Positions 11,201 through 22,307 of a DNA stretch of 64,000 bases are shown here, piece by piece (the stretch's first letter is position 1; each line of letters starts with the position of its first letter). This stretch comes from Rhipicephalus microplus (Eukaryota > Arthropoda > Arachnida > Ixodida > Ixodidae). The stretch spans positions 1,054,001-1,118,000 of the forward strand of contig NC_134710.1 in assembly GCF_043290135.1 (NCBI RefSeq). Direction: 5' to 3'. Under the pieces are notes generated by a model. The model did no database searches and was not told the origin of the DNA. It saw nothing but the letters and a program-made list of their open reading frames with translations. The position numbers were made by a program, and so were the translations under genes.

Positions 11201-14200
11201 TTTATGTGTAGCCTGGTTTCACATCTAATATGAGGTGCATTCTCAAATTGTTAGTTACAAAAAAAAAAAAAAAAGAAAAAAACTCAAGTTAATACAATAC
11301 TTGCATTTGGTACAATTTCTTTGATGTAGCTATATTTTGGGTGAGAGCCTTGATATTGAAACTCATATGTTTTGAATGTTGATTGCTGACAATGCTGTCT
11401 TCTTAAAGTGACTTGAGTTCTGCTGTTTGTAGTGAGCCTCGCTTCATGTTGATGGTGCAGGCAACAGTAGAGCTGCGTGCTCAATTAAGAGCAAACCGGA
11501 GCACTCAAGGATGGAGCTCATAGATATTGACATGGATGTGATTCCAAGGGAGACAACACCGCCACCAGATGATTGCCCAAGAAAAGAGAATGCCACGGTA
11601 ATGTGCATATCTAAAGGGCAGCTTCAGGAATTTTTAGTTTTGCATACAGTTGTCGTTGTAGGTGAAATTTTTTTTGTGCTTGCTTAACTGTAAATGCTGC
11701 TTTTTCAGATGGTTGTTATGATTTTTTTTTTGCAATACATTCCTCTGATGCAGGTGGACATTGGCAGTGGCCTTCGAATAAATTCTTGTGCGTGGAGTCA
11801 CATCCAGGGCCATCAAAAGGATTCTCTTTTTGTGAAAGACCTGCTTCTTGGAATTTGGCCAAAGGAGCAGCTGAAAAACCGCTCTTTGCAAGGTATGTTG
11901 CTGTTCTATAGATTTTTTTTTTTATAACGACAAAGCTCTTTAGGCTAGCCTTATTCTGTTCAAGGCAAAGAAATTCCTAGGTGGGTATGTGCCACAGGAA
12001 TTGGCCAATCCCCAATGCAAGTTCAGCAGGTGCAAGTGTTAAATGAAAACTGCTTGACGGAGTGGAGCATGTCAAACATGGGAGAGGAAGAAAGAGAACT
12101 AAGAGGAGTAAAGGCATAAAATGATCGAAAGACTAGACTCGGAGAAAGAGATAGAAAAGCAGAGAGCAAGACAAAGAGAAACAGGAAGAGAGTGAGAGAC
12201 ATAGATAGAGGAAGTAATCAGTAGAGAGAGAAAGGAAGGGAAGAAAGAGCAAGAAAGAAACCGAGAAATTAAAAGGAGCAACAAGGAAGGCTGCCCCGCT
12301 CCGCTGTTTCTTCAGGCTTGGCACCACTAATGCGAAGCTGCCATAATTTTTTTTAGCGCTGTGAACTAGAAGTAGCAGTATTATAGTTAACCACTGTTCA
12401 TTTGTGTCTTGCAGGAAAGCGGTGTCCACGATTTCCGGATCGGCCTGCAAAAACTCCACTGACGCCTTGGAAAGTGGAAGTGATGCGGGGTAAGTGTCCA
12501 TGCTTTTTAAGATATTTTGGTGTAGACTGTCTTTGTTCATTCTGCCTCAGACCATATTCTTATAGACTCCATTTTTGTTTAAGAACTGTTTCTTCTTGCC
12601 AGTTAGTGATGCCCTGTGAACCTTTTGTTTTAGATTGTTACAGACGGCGACTGCAGCGCCAAGGTATTCCTGAAAACCTTGTGCCTGCTGCACTCAAGCA
12701 GCTAAACCATTTTGTGGTGGAGAAGCTGGCAGACCTTGAGAGGATGGCAAAACGGTGAGATGCAGTTGTAAATGTGTTTTGATGAATTTCAGGAAGGTTC
12801 TTGTATGTAGTTTTAAATGACATGCAGCCTTGTAAAAAAAAGTGTTCAAAGCATCATACTGATTAAATGCCATGCCAGTGCATTTACTCACACCTGTGAA
12901 GTATGTGTGAGATCATGTGGTAAAAACTAGTCTTGAGCTCCTAGCACATCAAGTTAGCACTTTACTCACATCTGAGCAGGCCCAAATTCTAGGCTGACCC
13001 CCTAAGGTTTGAAGCCAGAAAAAAGAAAAGAAAATGTTACCTCAAATGTAGACCCAGCAGGAAAACGTTTACAGTATGCAAAAAACTCAAAACACATACA
13101 GTAGAACCCAGATATATATATAGAGCCATAAAGGAGATTGCAAAATAGTTTGATATGGCAGCAAAGCAGACAACTCGTCCAGCTTTCTCCTGTGTGTGTT
13201 TGTGTGTACAATGATTCTCTGCTGAACAGTGCTGTTCTCTTGAAACCCGGCGCCTGCTACAATGTGTAGCCTGCTATGTATGGTCACAATATTACTGCAC
13301 TGGGACCCCTTTCCGTGCTTGTTTACTATGTCAGTGTCTGTGCAGTAACATTTTCTTGTGCGTAAGCGTTCACTTCTGACAATAAGCGGGTGTTGCGTGC
13401 ATCATTTTGGGCCAATGTGGCGGCTATGCTTTTTTGTGCAGTTAAGGCGGTTTTAGCTATTCCACCATGGCACCAACGCATTTGGGTTGTTGCATATTAG
13501 CAGTATGCAGTAAGTTTAAATGGCGCTGTGCCTTACATGCTGCTAAACAGGTAGTCGAAAATGCCTAGTGCAATAGGGCTGTCGGCAATCCGTTGCACTC
13601 TCATGTTTGTCAGTGGCTGCTATCACATTTGCAGCCATCGCCACATGTGCTTAAGTCTTAATCGATGGCCAGCCGGTGCGTCCAAATGAAAATGTGAAAT
13701 ATTTTGCACAGTACAGCATGCTACTGGCCACACCTAGAGTTGCGGGGTGCACCTTGAATCAACAAGCTTATGAGCCTTGATGGCATGATCAATCCATGGT
13801 TATTATGCTGGTGGAAACAATTACTGCTATCACTCAACTGTAACAATTTTTTAAGTACTCAAATATAAACCAACCCGACAGTATTTGAGTTTGAGAAAGA
13901 CTATTGGCCTAGATTTGCGTAAATATGATACACACTCTGCCTACAGCAATAAGCAATGTCATTACCTATCCCTAATATTCTGACAGGTCCATTTCTAAGG
14001 ATAGTTCTGCAGCAGGCTACCATTGAAAATGTTGCAAAGGGCCAGCTCTCATGCCTTGAAGTCGTAGTGTGGTTCAAGCACCACAATGTCGTTGCATCAT
14101 GTGTATATGTAACATTAGCGATGTGAACTTGTAACTTTCATGCACTTGTGTATTTTTCAACACTTTCAGGGAGAAGGACAACCTTAAGCCACAGGAAAGC

Positions 14201-14209
14201 TGTGAATAA
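8249..14209 (+). CDS. BEN-domain DNA-binding protein carried by the transposon, eight exons, copy 1
   Basis: Predicted exons are 8249-8435, 9962-10074, 10160-10475, 11461-11597, 11754-11892, 12415-12489, 12634-12754 and 14170-14209. Each junction has GT/AG signals and the frame is kept throughout, giving ~375 aa. The N-terminal ~62 residues form a conserved basic/aromatic region (SVKWTDPDG, YYRARIL) that could be an SH3-like fold. Exon 2 is acidic. Exon 3 is Lys/Glu-rich and strongly coiled-coil (heptads around KNKLQRLEQLMDRKSKKIEQ). Exons 5-7 form the BEN domain: VDIGSGLRI, then DSLFVKDLLLGIWP, KNRSLQGK and a basic C-terminal helix. BEN domains bind specific DNA and often dimerise. The likely role is to bind the CCAATTGG arrays at the element ends. 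An in-frame upstream region exists before 8249. Confidence 0.82.
8957..9045. repeat. Possible pogo/Tigger-like end in BEN intron 1 (copy 1; also 31198-31286)
   Basis: The sequence CAGTAAAAGCTCGTTAATTC resembles the CAGT...CTCGTTAATTCGAAC termini of pogo/Tigger-type elements. No partner inverted end was found nearby. I list it only as a likely fossil insertion inside the first BEN intron. Confidence 0.3.
12080..12290 (+). repeat. Purine-rich low-complexity tract in BEN intron 5 (copy 1; also 34321-34531)
   Basis: About 200 bp of GA-rich sequence (repeated AGAAAGAGA-type words) on the plus strand. It gives rise to spurious Ser/Leu-rich frames on the other strand. No function is apparent. Confidence 0.6.
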
Positions 14210-14298
14210 GGCCAGCAAATTCCAAGGTCAAGAGTAAGCCGTGCCTGCAAATTTGGTCTAGTCATTTTCCAGTCAACTTTTGCAATACTTGTACAAGT

Positions 14299-14304
14299 AA
14301 TAAA
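14299..14304 (+). terminator. Polyadenylation signal of BEN gene, copy 1
   Basis: AATAAA lies 90 bp past the TAA of exon 8, just before the right subterminal array. It supports the eighth exon as the real 3' end. The copy 2 equivalent is 36540-36545. Confidence 0.55.
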
Positions 14305-14515
14305 TTATTGTAAATCAAGTACCTTCATTTTATGGTTTTTATTTTATGCATGTGCAATACACATCACTCACGACCAAGCATACCGGATCATTTTGGTCAG
14401 GATGAACATTTTTGCTTTAACAATTTGGTGTGCTCTTTGCCCATGTATTTCAGCCAAACACCAATTTGTAATGGAAGAATGTTAGGTTCAAGCTAGACCA
14501 AGCTAGAAGTTCACT

Positions 14516-15442
14516 TCAAATGGTTGACCAGTTGCACACCAGCCAGCTCTAACTGGATGACCATGTACATTCAACTGGCTGACCAATGGCGCACCAATCA
14601 GCTTCAATTGGATGACCTGTTGGCACCAGTTGGCTTGAACTGGATCACCACATGTTTTCAACTGGTTAACCATTTGGGCACCAGTCAGCTTCTATTGGAT
14701 GACCTGTTGGGTGCCAGTTCACTCTAACTGGGGGACCATACGTTTTCAACTGGTTAACCAGTTGGACACCAATTCACGTGAGCTGGTTAACCGGTTGGCT
14801 TTAACTGGATCATTATGTGTTTGACTGGCTGACCAATGGCGCACCAATCAGCTTCAATTGGATGACCTGTTGGCACCAGTTGGCATGAACTGGATCACCA
14901 CATGTTTTCAACTGGTTAACCATTTGAACACCAATTGTCATTGACTGGTTGACCAATTGCACTCCAGTATCTTTAATTGGATGACCATATGTGTTCAACT
15001 GGCTAAACAGTTGAGCACCAGTTGGCTTTAACTGGATCACCATACGTGTTCAACTGGTTAACCAATTGGGCGCCAATCAGCTTCTATTGGATAACCAGTT
15101 GGCTTTAACTGGATAACCATTTGGACGCCAATTTACATTGACTGGTTGAATAGGTGGACACCAGTTATCTAGAATTGGTTGACCAATTGGACACCAGTTA
15201 GCTTTAACTGGTTGCAGTGAAAAGAAAGCTGGGCACCAATTAAGATTCGGTTACGTCCAGTTAAATATAATTGGAAAACCAATTGGCCACCGGCACTGTC
15301 CAAATGGTTCACCAATTGGACGTAAACTGGTCTACCAATTGGATATAATTGGTACGCTCCCAACTGGTGGCGAAATTCCAATTGGTCGAGAACCAATTCG
15401 TAGCAATTGGTATTTGTCCAATTGGACCCATTGATTTTTTTT
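14516..15442. promoter_or_regulatory. Right subterminal CCARYTGG array (copy 1)
   Basis: Identical to 36757-37683. Perfect CCAATTGG sites begin at 15062, 15183, 15279, 15312, 15335, 15378 and 15418. The 18-nt palindrome CAACTGGTTAACCAGTTG is at 14747-14764. The array starts ~210 bp downstream of the BEN-gene polyadenylation signal and continues to the inverted repeat. Confidence 0.8.
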
Positions 15443-15449
15443 GACTGGG
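15418..15449 (-). repeat. Right terminal inverted repeat of copy 1
   Basis: Same sequence as 37659-37690. The shared sequence runs only two bases (TT) past GACTGGG before the flanks diverge at 15452 versus 37693, which fixes the element boundary independently of the inverted-repeat comparison. Confidence 0.85.
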
Positions 15450-16768
15450 TTCCCTTCCTGTTACTTAGTCATGAACCCCAGTACGATGTATTTTCTGTCC
15501 GGTTCATCGAAATCTCATCTGCTGACCTCTTGATTGTTCATATTGTAGTGTTGTAGAAAACTCGCTATCATATTCATGCAGCAAATTGAATGCTATTCGT
15601 AGGGAGTGTTACTACGGGTGAAATGTTTTCGTTTTTGCTATGTGGCCATATTGAATGGCATTCAGATGGCACAACTATGTTTTTCTTTGTTGCCAGCGGC
15701 TCCTGCCAAGCACATTTTTTTGCAAGCTGTCCTCTGCATCAGCGATGAAGTAGTGCATGGCCGGAGTTTCTGTGTCGTGGAACTTCGTTCGTCATCGAAC
15801 ATGGTGCATGTAAATATCTTCACCGAGAAAAACAATTTGTATTGTTTTATCATGATAGAAGTGTGTTAATGAATGTTGCCATCATTGAAAATACAATTTT
15901 TTATTCCTGCATGGACTGGTAGCACTAAGTCGTATTCAATGACTATAGCAGGAGTGGGTATACAAGGTGTAGTTTGTACAAAGTTCTAAAATGCTGAGCT
16001 TTCATATAAAAAAGACAGTTGAAGAGAGCATTTATTAGAATTACAAATTTCATTCAGTAACAATTAAGTTCCACCAGATATCATTCCACTGTTGACTGGT
16101 TCTAGAAAATAAACTATAAGTATTAGTACAAATATAAACAATGAAAGAAAAGTTTCGCTTATTGCTGTTTTTTGTAACTGTAGGTTGTGTATGAGGTAGA
16201 TTTATGTTATAGGAAAAATAAAGGCACATTAGTATTTTTGACAAATGCTGGACATGCAGTAGATTTAGTTGCAAATTGTCTGGTGGCTCATTGCTGCCTT
16301 GACTCAGCCGCTCACTGTGCAGTTTTTCAGTCAGTCACAAGATTTGTACGTATAATATGTGTAGAAATAGGTTGTCATCGAAATTACAAAGCAATACAAG
16401 TGGAAGTGGGTATAATGTCAGTGTGGTGATGAGTATAAAACACACACAGGTTCGAACGTCGGTCACCTAGCTTGTATTGCTCTATGGTCACTGACACGAA
16501 TGGTTATGTGACTGGTGCTAGTTTTATGTCGCATTGAGTAGTTAAAAACCTGGTTATGACCGGAAAGCTCCTTTGCTTGTGTACTTGATGGTTAATGGTT
16601 TCAAGACAGTTTTAAAGCCCTGTCACAGTATCAGTGTCATTTAGATACTGGACCCGGCGTGGTTCATTTAAAAATACAGCTGGCCACGTGAATGCGCGAA
16701 ACAGTGGCACATGCATTGGGTGCATGTGAGCACCGCATTGAAAACTTTAGGAGATAGTACGTGTAAGG
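15450..16768. other. Unassigned DNA right of transposon copy 1
   Basis: No recognisable gene. An 87-codon frame at 15606-15869 (plus) has no motif I know. This flank shares nothing visible with the right flank of copy 2. Confidence 0.4.
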
Positions 16769-16779
16769 AGCATTGCAGA

Positions 16780-17032
16780 TGGCCTGCCATGGTGGTCTAG
16801 TGGTTAAGATACTCGGCTGCTGACCCGCAGGTCACGAGATCGAATCCCAGCTGTGGCGGCTGCATTTTCGATGGAGGCAGAAATGTTGTAGGCCCGTGTA
16901 CTCAGATTCAGGTGCACGTTAAAGAACCCCAGGTGGTCTAAATTTCCGGAGCCCTCCACTACGGCGTCTCTCATAATTATGTGGTGGTTTTGGGATGTTA
17001 AACCCCACAAATCAATCAATCATCAATCAAGA
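16780..17032 (+). mobile_element. Ruka SINE, full length, with target-site duplication
   Basis: A complete unit: tRNA-like head with A-box (TGGTCTAGTGG) and B-box (AGATCGAATCC), conserved body and (AATC)n tail. It is flanked by the perfect 11-bp duplication AGCATTGCAGA at 16769-16779 and 17033-17043. Transcription by Pol III and mobilisation by a LINE are known for this class. Confidence 0.9.
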
Positions 17033-17120
17033 AGCATTGCAGACAACACAAGCTTCTCCAATCTATGGTTTGTAGTGCATTATATGATGGTGACTACGAA
17101 AATTACGACCGCGTATACCT

Positions 17121-17320
17121 NNNNNNNNNNNNNNNNNNNNNNNNNNNNNNNNNNNNNNNNNNNNNNNNNNNNNNNNNNNNNNNNNNNNNNNNNNNNNNNN
17201 NNNNNNNNNNNNNNNNNNNNNNNNNNNNNNNNNNNNNNNNNNNNNNNNNNNNNNNNNNNNNNNNNNNNNNNNNNNNNNNNNNNNNNNNNNNNNNNNNNNN
17301 NNNNNNNNNNNNNNNNNNNN
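17121..17320. other. 200-N assembly gap
   Basis: A run of exactly 200 N, a scaffolding placeholder. Any feature spanning it is unreliable. It lies between the two transposon copies. Confidence 1.
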
Positions 17321-18138
17321 TCTCTCTTGGCGGAAAGGTTCGCCGGCAACCATTTCCTCCGCTTCCTTTCAGGTGCTGGTAAAGGGGCGCTTGCCCGGTG
17401 TCTTAATTACTCTGTGCGCGAATTGTCTCGCTGTTGTGATTGCGCCCTTACAGAAGGCGGGTAGGTTAAGCTGCGTTGTGATGCCATACGACAAACGGGA
17501 ATGAACGCGAAGGTGTTGATGCCATCAGTGAAATTCCAGTGACTCGCACCATAATGCCTAAAACAGGCAACCGATCGGAACGGATGGTGCACACTACAGC
17601 CTAAGTAAACTCGCGTTGCATGCGCTGCCAGTTCTCATGGGAGTTGGTTATGGTACACTATGCTCTGAAGAAGACCCTAGTTTATTTCACTCTTCATCAT
17701 TAGTGATCCGATCATTCGAGATTTCGTGCAGTACGAGGCTGCTCCTGTCGCGCTGGCATAAGTGTTGCAAACATGAATGCAGGTACACTAGTTACAACAG
17801 TGTATACATGACATATCTATGCTGCGACGTGAAATATTCTGTACAGTTCTCCATATTTTGACGTAAAAGTAAATGACGGCTGCACGCTTGCAAACAACGG
17901 AAGACCTTGCCGCAAGGCTATTTTTTGCTACGCCACCGCGTAGAGACGTAAAGCAACGGACGCCACAGAACACCTTGGACACCCAGTCAGGTACCTTTCT
18001 TCTCTGTAGAGCAGGAATGCATGCCATTCATTCTTTTCTGCACACGAACAAAGCCGCTGCTGCAAAAGCATTGCCCTTGAGATCTCTACTTATTGGCATT
18101 GTGTTGCACGGACTCCGAGATGACCATCGCTTTTGACA
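17321..18138. other. Unassigned DNA between gap and gypsy element
   Basis: It contains a short plus-strand frame near 17370-17463 (VLVKGRLPGVLITL...) ending at a TAG that looks like part of a dispersed tick repeat. I do not recognise the rest. Confidence 0.35.
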
Positions 18139-18344
18139 TGTTGTGAAACATTTTTTGTTCTGCAAAACAAAATGCATACAATTCATACATACAACTCAAC
18201 TACATATTGACACACCTCGATGGGCGCATGAAGAGGAAGAGGTAGAAGCGGTCTGGGTCACGAGCAGCTCGGTCGCCGGTTTCTGGCTCTGAGCTGTACC
18301 GATCTCAACCATTTTCCTGTAAATAAACGCGTTCCTTCGTCACA
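18139..18344 (+). repeat. Putative 5' LTR of the gypsy element
   Basis: The segment starts TGTTGTGAAAC, ends CGTCACA and carries AATAAA near 18321, as a short LTR would. The 3' LTR is not in the window, so the limits cannot be checked by comparison. The following TGGTGGAAGGTGC could be the primer-binding site. Confidence 0.4.
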
Positions 18345-18461
18345 GTTGTGGTGGAAGGTGCTGGGTAAGCCAGCTACTGTCAAGCGAGACCGGAGAGCAG
18401 CCGTCTACTAACGACGGAACCGCAAGAGCACGAGCTTCGCCGCAGCCGTCGACTAGCGGGC

Positions 18462-19712
18462 TTGCCACCACTACCTCAAGATATGAACTTGGACGGAGAC
18501 ATCCAGCAGCCGGTCGCGAGGGCGCCGTCTTTCCACTACCGAGAGCCACGCACATTTACAGGAAAACCTGGCGATGACGTTGAAGAATGGCTCAGCCACT
18601 ATCAACGGGTGAGCCGAGCCAATGGCTGGAATGCGGCCAGCCAGTTGTCCCACGTGGGTCTATTTCTCGATGGCAGTGCTTTAGTGTGGTTCGAGAATCA
18701 CGAAGACACCTTGACAACATGGGACCAGTTTATGGAGGAGATCAAGAAGTGCTTTGGCGACCCTGCGACGAAGAAGAAACGTGCAGAGCAAATGTTGTCG
18801 CAGAGAGCTCAAGCTTGTGGTGAGACATGCAGAACCTACATTGAGGAGGTACTGAAACTGTGCAAATGTGTGGACACCAACATGACGGAAGAGGACAAGG
18901 TGGGCCACATTCTCAAAGGAATTGCGGAAGACGTCTACCACTTCCTTATCGGCAAGGAGAGTCTTGAGTCTGTGGCCGATGTGATTGGGCACTGCCGAAC
19001 GTTTGAGGCCCTGAAGACTCGCCGCATCACTACGAAGTTCGGACGCCTTGCCAATGTTACGACCGTCGCCACTGTCGATGTGTGCCAAGACTCCGTGCCT
19101 ACCGACCTTTCGTCAACGATTCGCCTCATTGTACGTGAGGAACTCCGTCGTCACCTTTACGCGCCCTTGAACGCCCGAGAACCACCGTGCGATACACCGT
19201 CCACAAGTATCAATGCTACGAGTTTCGAGGAGCGCAGCTATTCCAACCGCGGCCCTCAGCTAAGGGCTCCACCACCGGCGTCTTCTTATGTAGAGCCGCC
19301 TCATGCTCCCCACAGTCGTTACGGCTACAACAGCCATCCACCTCCTTTTGCGTCTCAGTGGGAACAGAGCGCCGCGTACCCTCAACATCCAGCGACGTTC
19401 CCTATGCCCCGTGAACGGCCCGTCTGCTACCAGTGCGGTGTTCGTGGACATATCGCCCGATTTTGCCCAATGCGACGTAATCCACGTTCGACATTCCCTC
19501 AGAGATCCGCGACGTTTGCACAACGAAGCCAACGGCCTGACTACACCTACTGGCCCCCCAACCCAACTGACGAGCGGCACGCCTACCAGCCGATCAACCG
19601 GAGTGATTCGCCCGGATCTGTGCGCAGCTTAACGCCGCCCACCACCCGTCCACCTCGGTCACCGTCTCCACGGCGCCGGTCACGAATGTCGTCTCCGCCA
19701 CCGGGAAACTAG
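18462..19712 (+). CDS. gag: Gypsy Gag polyprotein
   Basis: This 416-residue intact frame is the structural protein of a Ty3/gypsy retrotransposon. Residues ~25-190 form a retrotransposon Gag core ([32 protein letters not shown]). A Pro/Ser-rich linker precedes one zinc knuckle, CX2CX4HX4C, at residues 322-335 ([14 protein letters not shown]), followed by an Arg-rich tail. Gag packages the element RNA in cytoplasmic particles. The pol frame runs open back into the end of gag in a different phase, as in elements that use a -1 frameshift. An internal Met at residue 8 is an alternative start. Confidence 0.85.
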   Translation: MPPLPQDMNLDGDIQQPVARAPSFHYREPRTFTGKPGDDVEEWLSHYQRVSRANGWNAASQLSHVGLFLDGSALVWFENHEDTLTTWDQFMEEIKKCFGDPATKKKRAEQMLSQRAQACGETCRTYIEEVLKLCKCVDTNMTEEDKVGHILKGIAEDVYHFLIGKESLESVADVIGHCRTFEALKTRRITTKFGRLANVTTVATVDVCQDSVPTDLSSTIRLIVREELRRHLYAPLNAREPPCDTPSTSINATSFEERSYSNRGPQLRAPPPASSYVEPPHAPHSRYGYNSHPPPFASQWEQSAAYPQHPATFPMPRERPVCYQCGVRGHIARFCPMRRNPRSTFPQRSATFAQRSQRPDYTYWPPNPTDERHAYQPINRSDSPGSVRSLTPPTTRPPRSPSPRRRSRMSSPPPGN

Positions 19713-19765
19713 CCAGCGCGGCCGACGGAGGTGAGGTCGCTGGACGTACCGATTTTCATCAAAGA

Positions 19766-22012
19766 ATGCCTCCACCAGTTTCTATGCTTCAGAATAAGGT
19801 TCAGGTACTTGTTGACGACGTTCCCACGATGGCATTGATAGACACTGGCGCAAGTGTTTCCGTGATGAGTTTAGTTTTTAAGCAACGACTGGGCCGTAAG
19901 GTTATGTTTCACTGGGACAAACCTGCCACATTTCGGGCAGTGAGCGGCGCATTCTTGCGTCCTGTCGGCGTCTGCACTGCGTCTGTTAGTGTTGCCGGTA
20001 AAACGTTCAAGGCGGAATTCACAGTACTGGCTCAATCAACGCATGACGTTATACTTGGCATAGACTTTTTGCGAGAGTGTCGTGCGACCGTGGATTGTGG
20101 AGCAGGTGAGGTTCTGTTGTCTACTCTCGCCCAGCAGCCTGATTGTGAGAAAGGTAACCTCACTGTAGCTAAAGATGTACTTCTGCCAGCGTGGTCCACG
20201 GCCAGCGTACAAGTGACCACTTCGGAAACCAACTCGAGTTTGAATTCACGTGACATAGTGATTGAGCCATTGCCTGTAGCTTGTCTCAAGAAAAACATCT
20301 TTGTACCACGGTGCATTGTATCTCTCGCAGACGAGACGGCTCAATTATGGGTGATAAACAGCTCACCCGAGTCGGTTGTACTACCGGCTGGTATGCGCCT
20401 TGCCCTGTTCGAAAAGCAGAGCAGCACCTGCATTGGAGCTTTAAGCGATCTTGAAAGGGCGGGTCCGGAAACTTCTGGTATGGAAGCTGAATTTTCAAAA
20501 ATGGTTAGCAAGTCCATTTCCTCACAGAAGCGCAAAGACCTGGTTGCACTGCTGGCGAGACATGCTAAAGTATTTGATTTTGCACGGACGGTGCCTAGGG
20601 CTCAGATACCGACCACGCGCGCTCGTCACAAGATCGATACTGGCTCTGCTCATCCTCTCCGACAAAAGCCCTATCGCGTGTCCGTGTCCGAACGCAAAGT
20701 TATTGCTGAACAAGTTGGCGAGATGCTAGCCACTGGTGTAATTCAAGAATCGTCAAGTCCGTGGGCTGCACCTGTTATTTTGGTAAAGAAAAAAGACGGG
20801 TCCTGGAGGTTCTGTGTTGATTATCGGCGTCTCAATTCTATAACCAAGAAGGACGTGTACCCCCTCCCCCGCATTGATGACGTAATTGACTGCCTTCATT
20901 CAGCTTCCTACTTTTCTTCGGTAGACTTGCGATCCGGGTATTGGCAGATTCCCATGGATCCAGTTGATAAAGAGAAGACGGCTTTTGTAACGCCAGACGG
21001 TCTATTTGAATTTAATGTTATGCCGTTCGGCTTGTGTAATGCTCCGGCAACATTTGAACGCTATATGGATACCGTCTTGAGAGGCCTTAAATGGGAAATT
21101 TGTTTATGTTACCTGGACGATGTGGTTATTTTTGGACGAACTTTTGAAGAACATAATCATCGCCTTGACGTTGTTCTAACATGTTTGGAGAAAGCCGCCT
21201 TGACACTGAACTCAAAAAAATGTCGTTTCGGTGAACGGCAAACACTGGTTTTAGGACACCTTGTGGACAAAGCTGGTGTTAGGCCGGACCCGCAGAAAGT
21301 GGACGCCGTCAGCAAGTTTAAGCAGCCACAGTCTATCCGCGAGCTACGAAGCTTTCTGGGCCTATGCTCTTATTTTCGCCGCTTTGTACCTAATTTTGCT
21401 GAAAAGGCCCAGCCACTGACTGACTTGCTGCGCAAGGACGTCCCTTTCCACTGGACACCAAATTGTGAGTCAGCGTTTAAGCAACTAAAGTTCGCTCTCA
21501 CTTCCGGGCCAATACTATGCCACTTCGATCCCTCTGCTTCCACGGAAATCCACACCGATGCCAGTGGAGTTGGTCTCGGCGCGGTGCTTATTCAACGACA
21601 CAACAATGCTGAACACGTCGTCGCCTATGCAAGCCGGTCCCTGAGCAAGGCAGAGCGTAATTATACGGTTACCGAATTGGAGTGCCTCGCCGTTGTTTTC
21701 GCCGTACACAAGTTTCGCCCCTACATCTACGGTCGTCGTTTCTCAGTCATCACCGATCATCACTCTCTTTGCTGGTTGGTGAGCCTACGTGATCCATCTG
21801 GTCGACTTGCGCGATGGGCCATACGGTTACAAGAATTTGACTTCACGGTCCGCTACAAGAGCGGTAATCGCCACGCAGACGCTGACTGCCTGTCACGGCT
21901 TCCTCTACCAACGACCGAGTGTGAAGCTGATAATTTTGACGATTTTATCACAGCTATTGACTCTCATTTTCCTGACATCGCGGCTTTCCGGACAGCACAG
22001 CACGAGGATCAT
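19766..22012 (+). pseudogene. pol: Gypsy Pol polyprotein, cut off after RNase H by transposon copy 2
   Basis: The frame encodes an aspartic protease (DTG, residues 26-28), a reverse transcriptase (FCVDYRRLN at ~349, YLDD at 449-452) and an RNase H with TDAS near 597 and the usual LSRLP end near 715. It is open for 749 codons, then runs into the inverted repeat of the giant transposon at 22013 and stops five codons later. The integrase half and the 3' LTR should follow but are not found right of either transposon copy. I take the first ATG at 19766. The frame is open upstream into gag, so translation probably enters by frameshift. Confidence 0.85.
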
Positions 22013-22044
22013 CCCAGTCAAAAAAAGTGAATGGGTCCAACTGG
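22013..22044 (+). repeat. Left terminal inverted repeat of copy 2
   Basis: It reads CCCAGTC, seven A, then GTGAATGGGTCCAACTGG. The right end in reverse complement reads CCCAGTC, eight A, then TCAATGGGTCCAATTGG. The two therefore pair over ~32 bp with one length difference in the A run and about three mismatches. The innermost 8 bp already form a CCAAYTGG site. The end lies inside the gypsy pol frame. Confidence 0.85.
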
Positions 22045-22307
22045 TCATACCAGTTCCCATGAATTGGTCCCAAATGGCATTAATTGGAAGCCAACTGGAA
22101 TGCTGAACTTCAATAGGAAAGACCAATTGGACCTTATAGTTCCAATTGGCCAGTCCAATTGGTTCACCGCTGACCATTTGATCTCCAATTGGAATGCTTG
22201 TTAGTCCAATTGGCTGCCCACATTCCAATTGGAAAACCATTGGAACAGTGCATTCCAATTGGCCTCCCAATTGGCATCCCAAATGGTGTGCTTGTTGGTC
22301 CAATTGG
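22037..22307. promoter_or_regulatory. Left subterminal CCAATTGG array (putative BEN-protein binding sites)
   Basis: Nine perfect CCAATTGG palindromes begin at 22123, 22142, 22155, 22185, 22206, 22225, 22255, 22267 and 22300. CCAACTGG lies at 22037 and 22091, and CCAAATGG near 22279. The sites at 22184 and 22224 fit the longer Insensitive-type consensus TCYAATHRGAA exactly. An 8-mer is expected by chance about once in 65 kb, so nine in 185 bp is a designed array. By analogy with the TnpA sites of plant En/Spm, it probably serves end recognition. The binder is inferred to be the element's own BEN protein. Copy 1 retains only the last three sites (14, 26, 59). Confidence 0.8.

Larger units (their letters stand above)
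1..15449. mobile_element. Giant CACTA-like DNA transposon with BEN gene, copy 1 (left end outside window)
   Basis: This stretch matches 22242-37690 at a constant offset of 22241, with no difference found wherever I compared the two, including all large reading frames and exon boundaries. The match stops two bases after the terminal GACTGGG at 15443-15449: copy 1 continues TTCC and copy 2 continues TTGT. The boundary is therefore the transposon end and not an arbitrary duplication edge. The first ~229 bp of the element, with the left inverted repeat and most left CCAATTGG sites, lie before the window. Contents are the distal left array, an RTE-LINE scrap, a Ruka SINE, the transposase gene (minus), the BEN-domain gene (plus) and the long right subterminal array. 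Confidence 0.85.

Noticed and set aside
16979..17464. Frames of ~90-160 codons around 16979-17464
   Set aside because: Most of their length is the run of 200 N, so they are artefacts of translating through the gap.
22123..22307. CCAATTGG clusters as a simple satellite
   Set aside because: The palindromes are separated by unrelated sequence of variable length and occur only at the two ends of the element, so they are not a tandem satellite.
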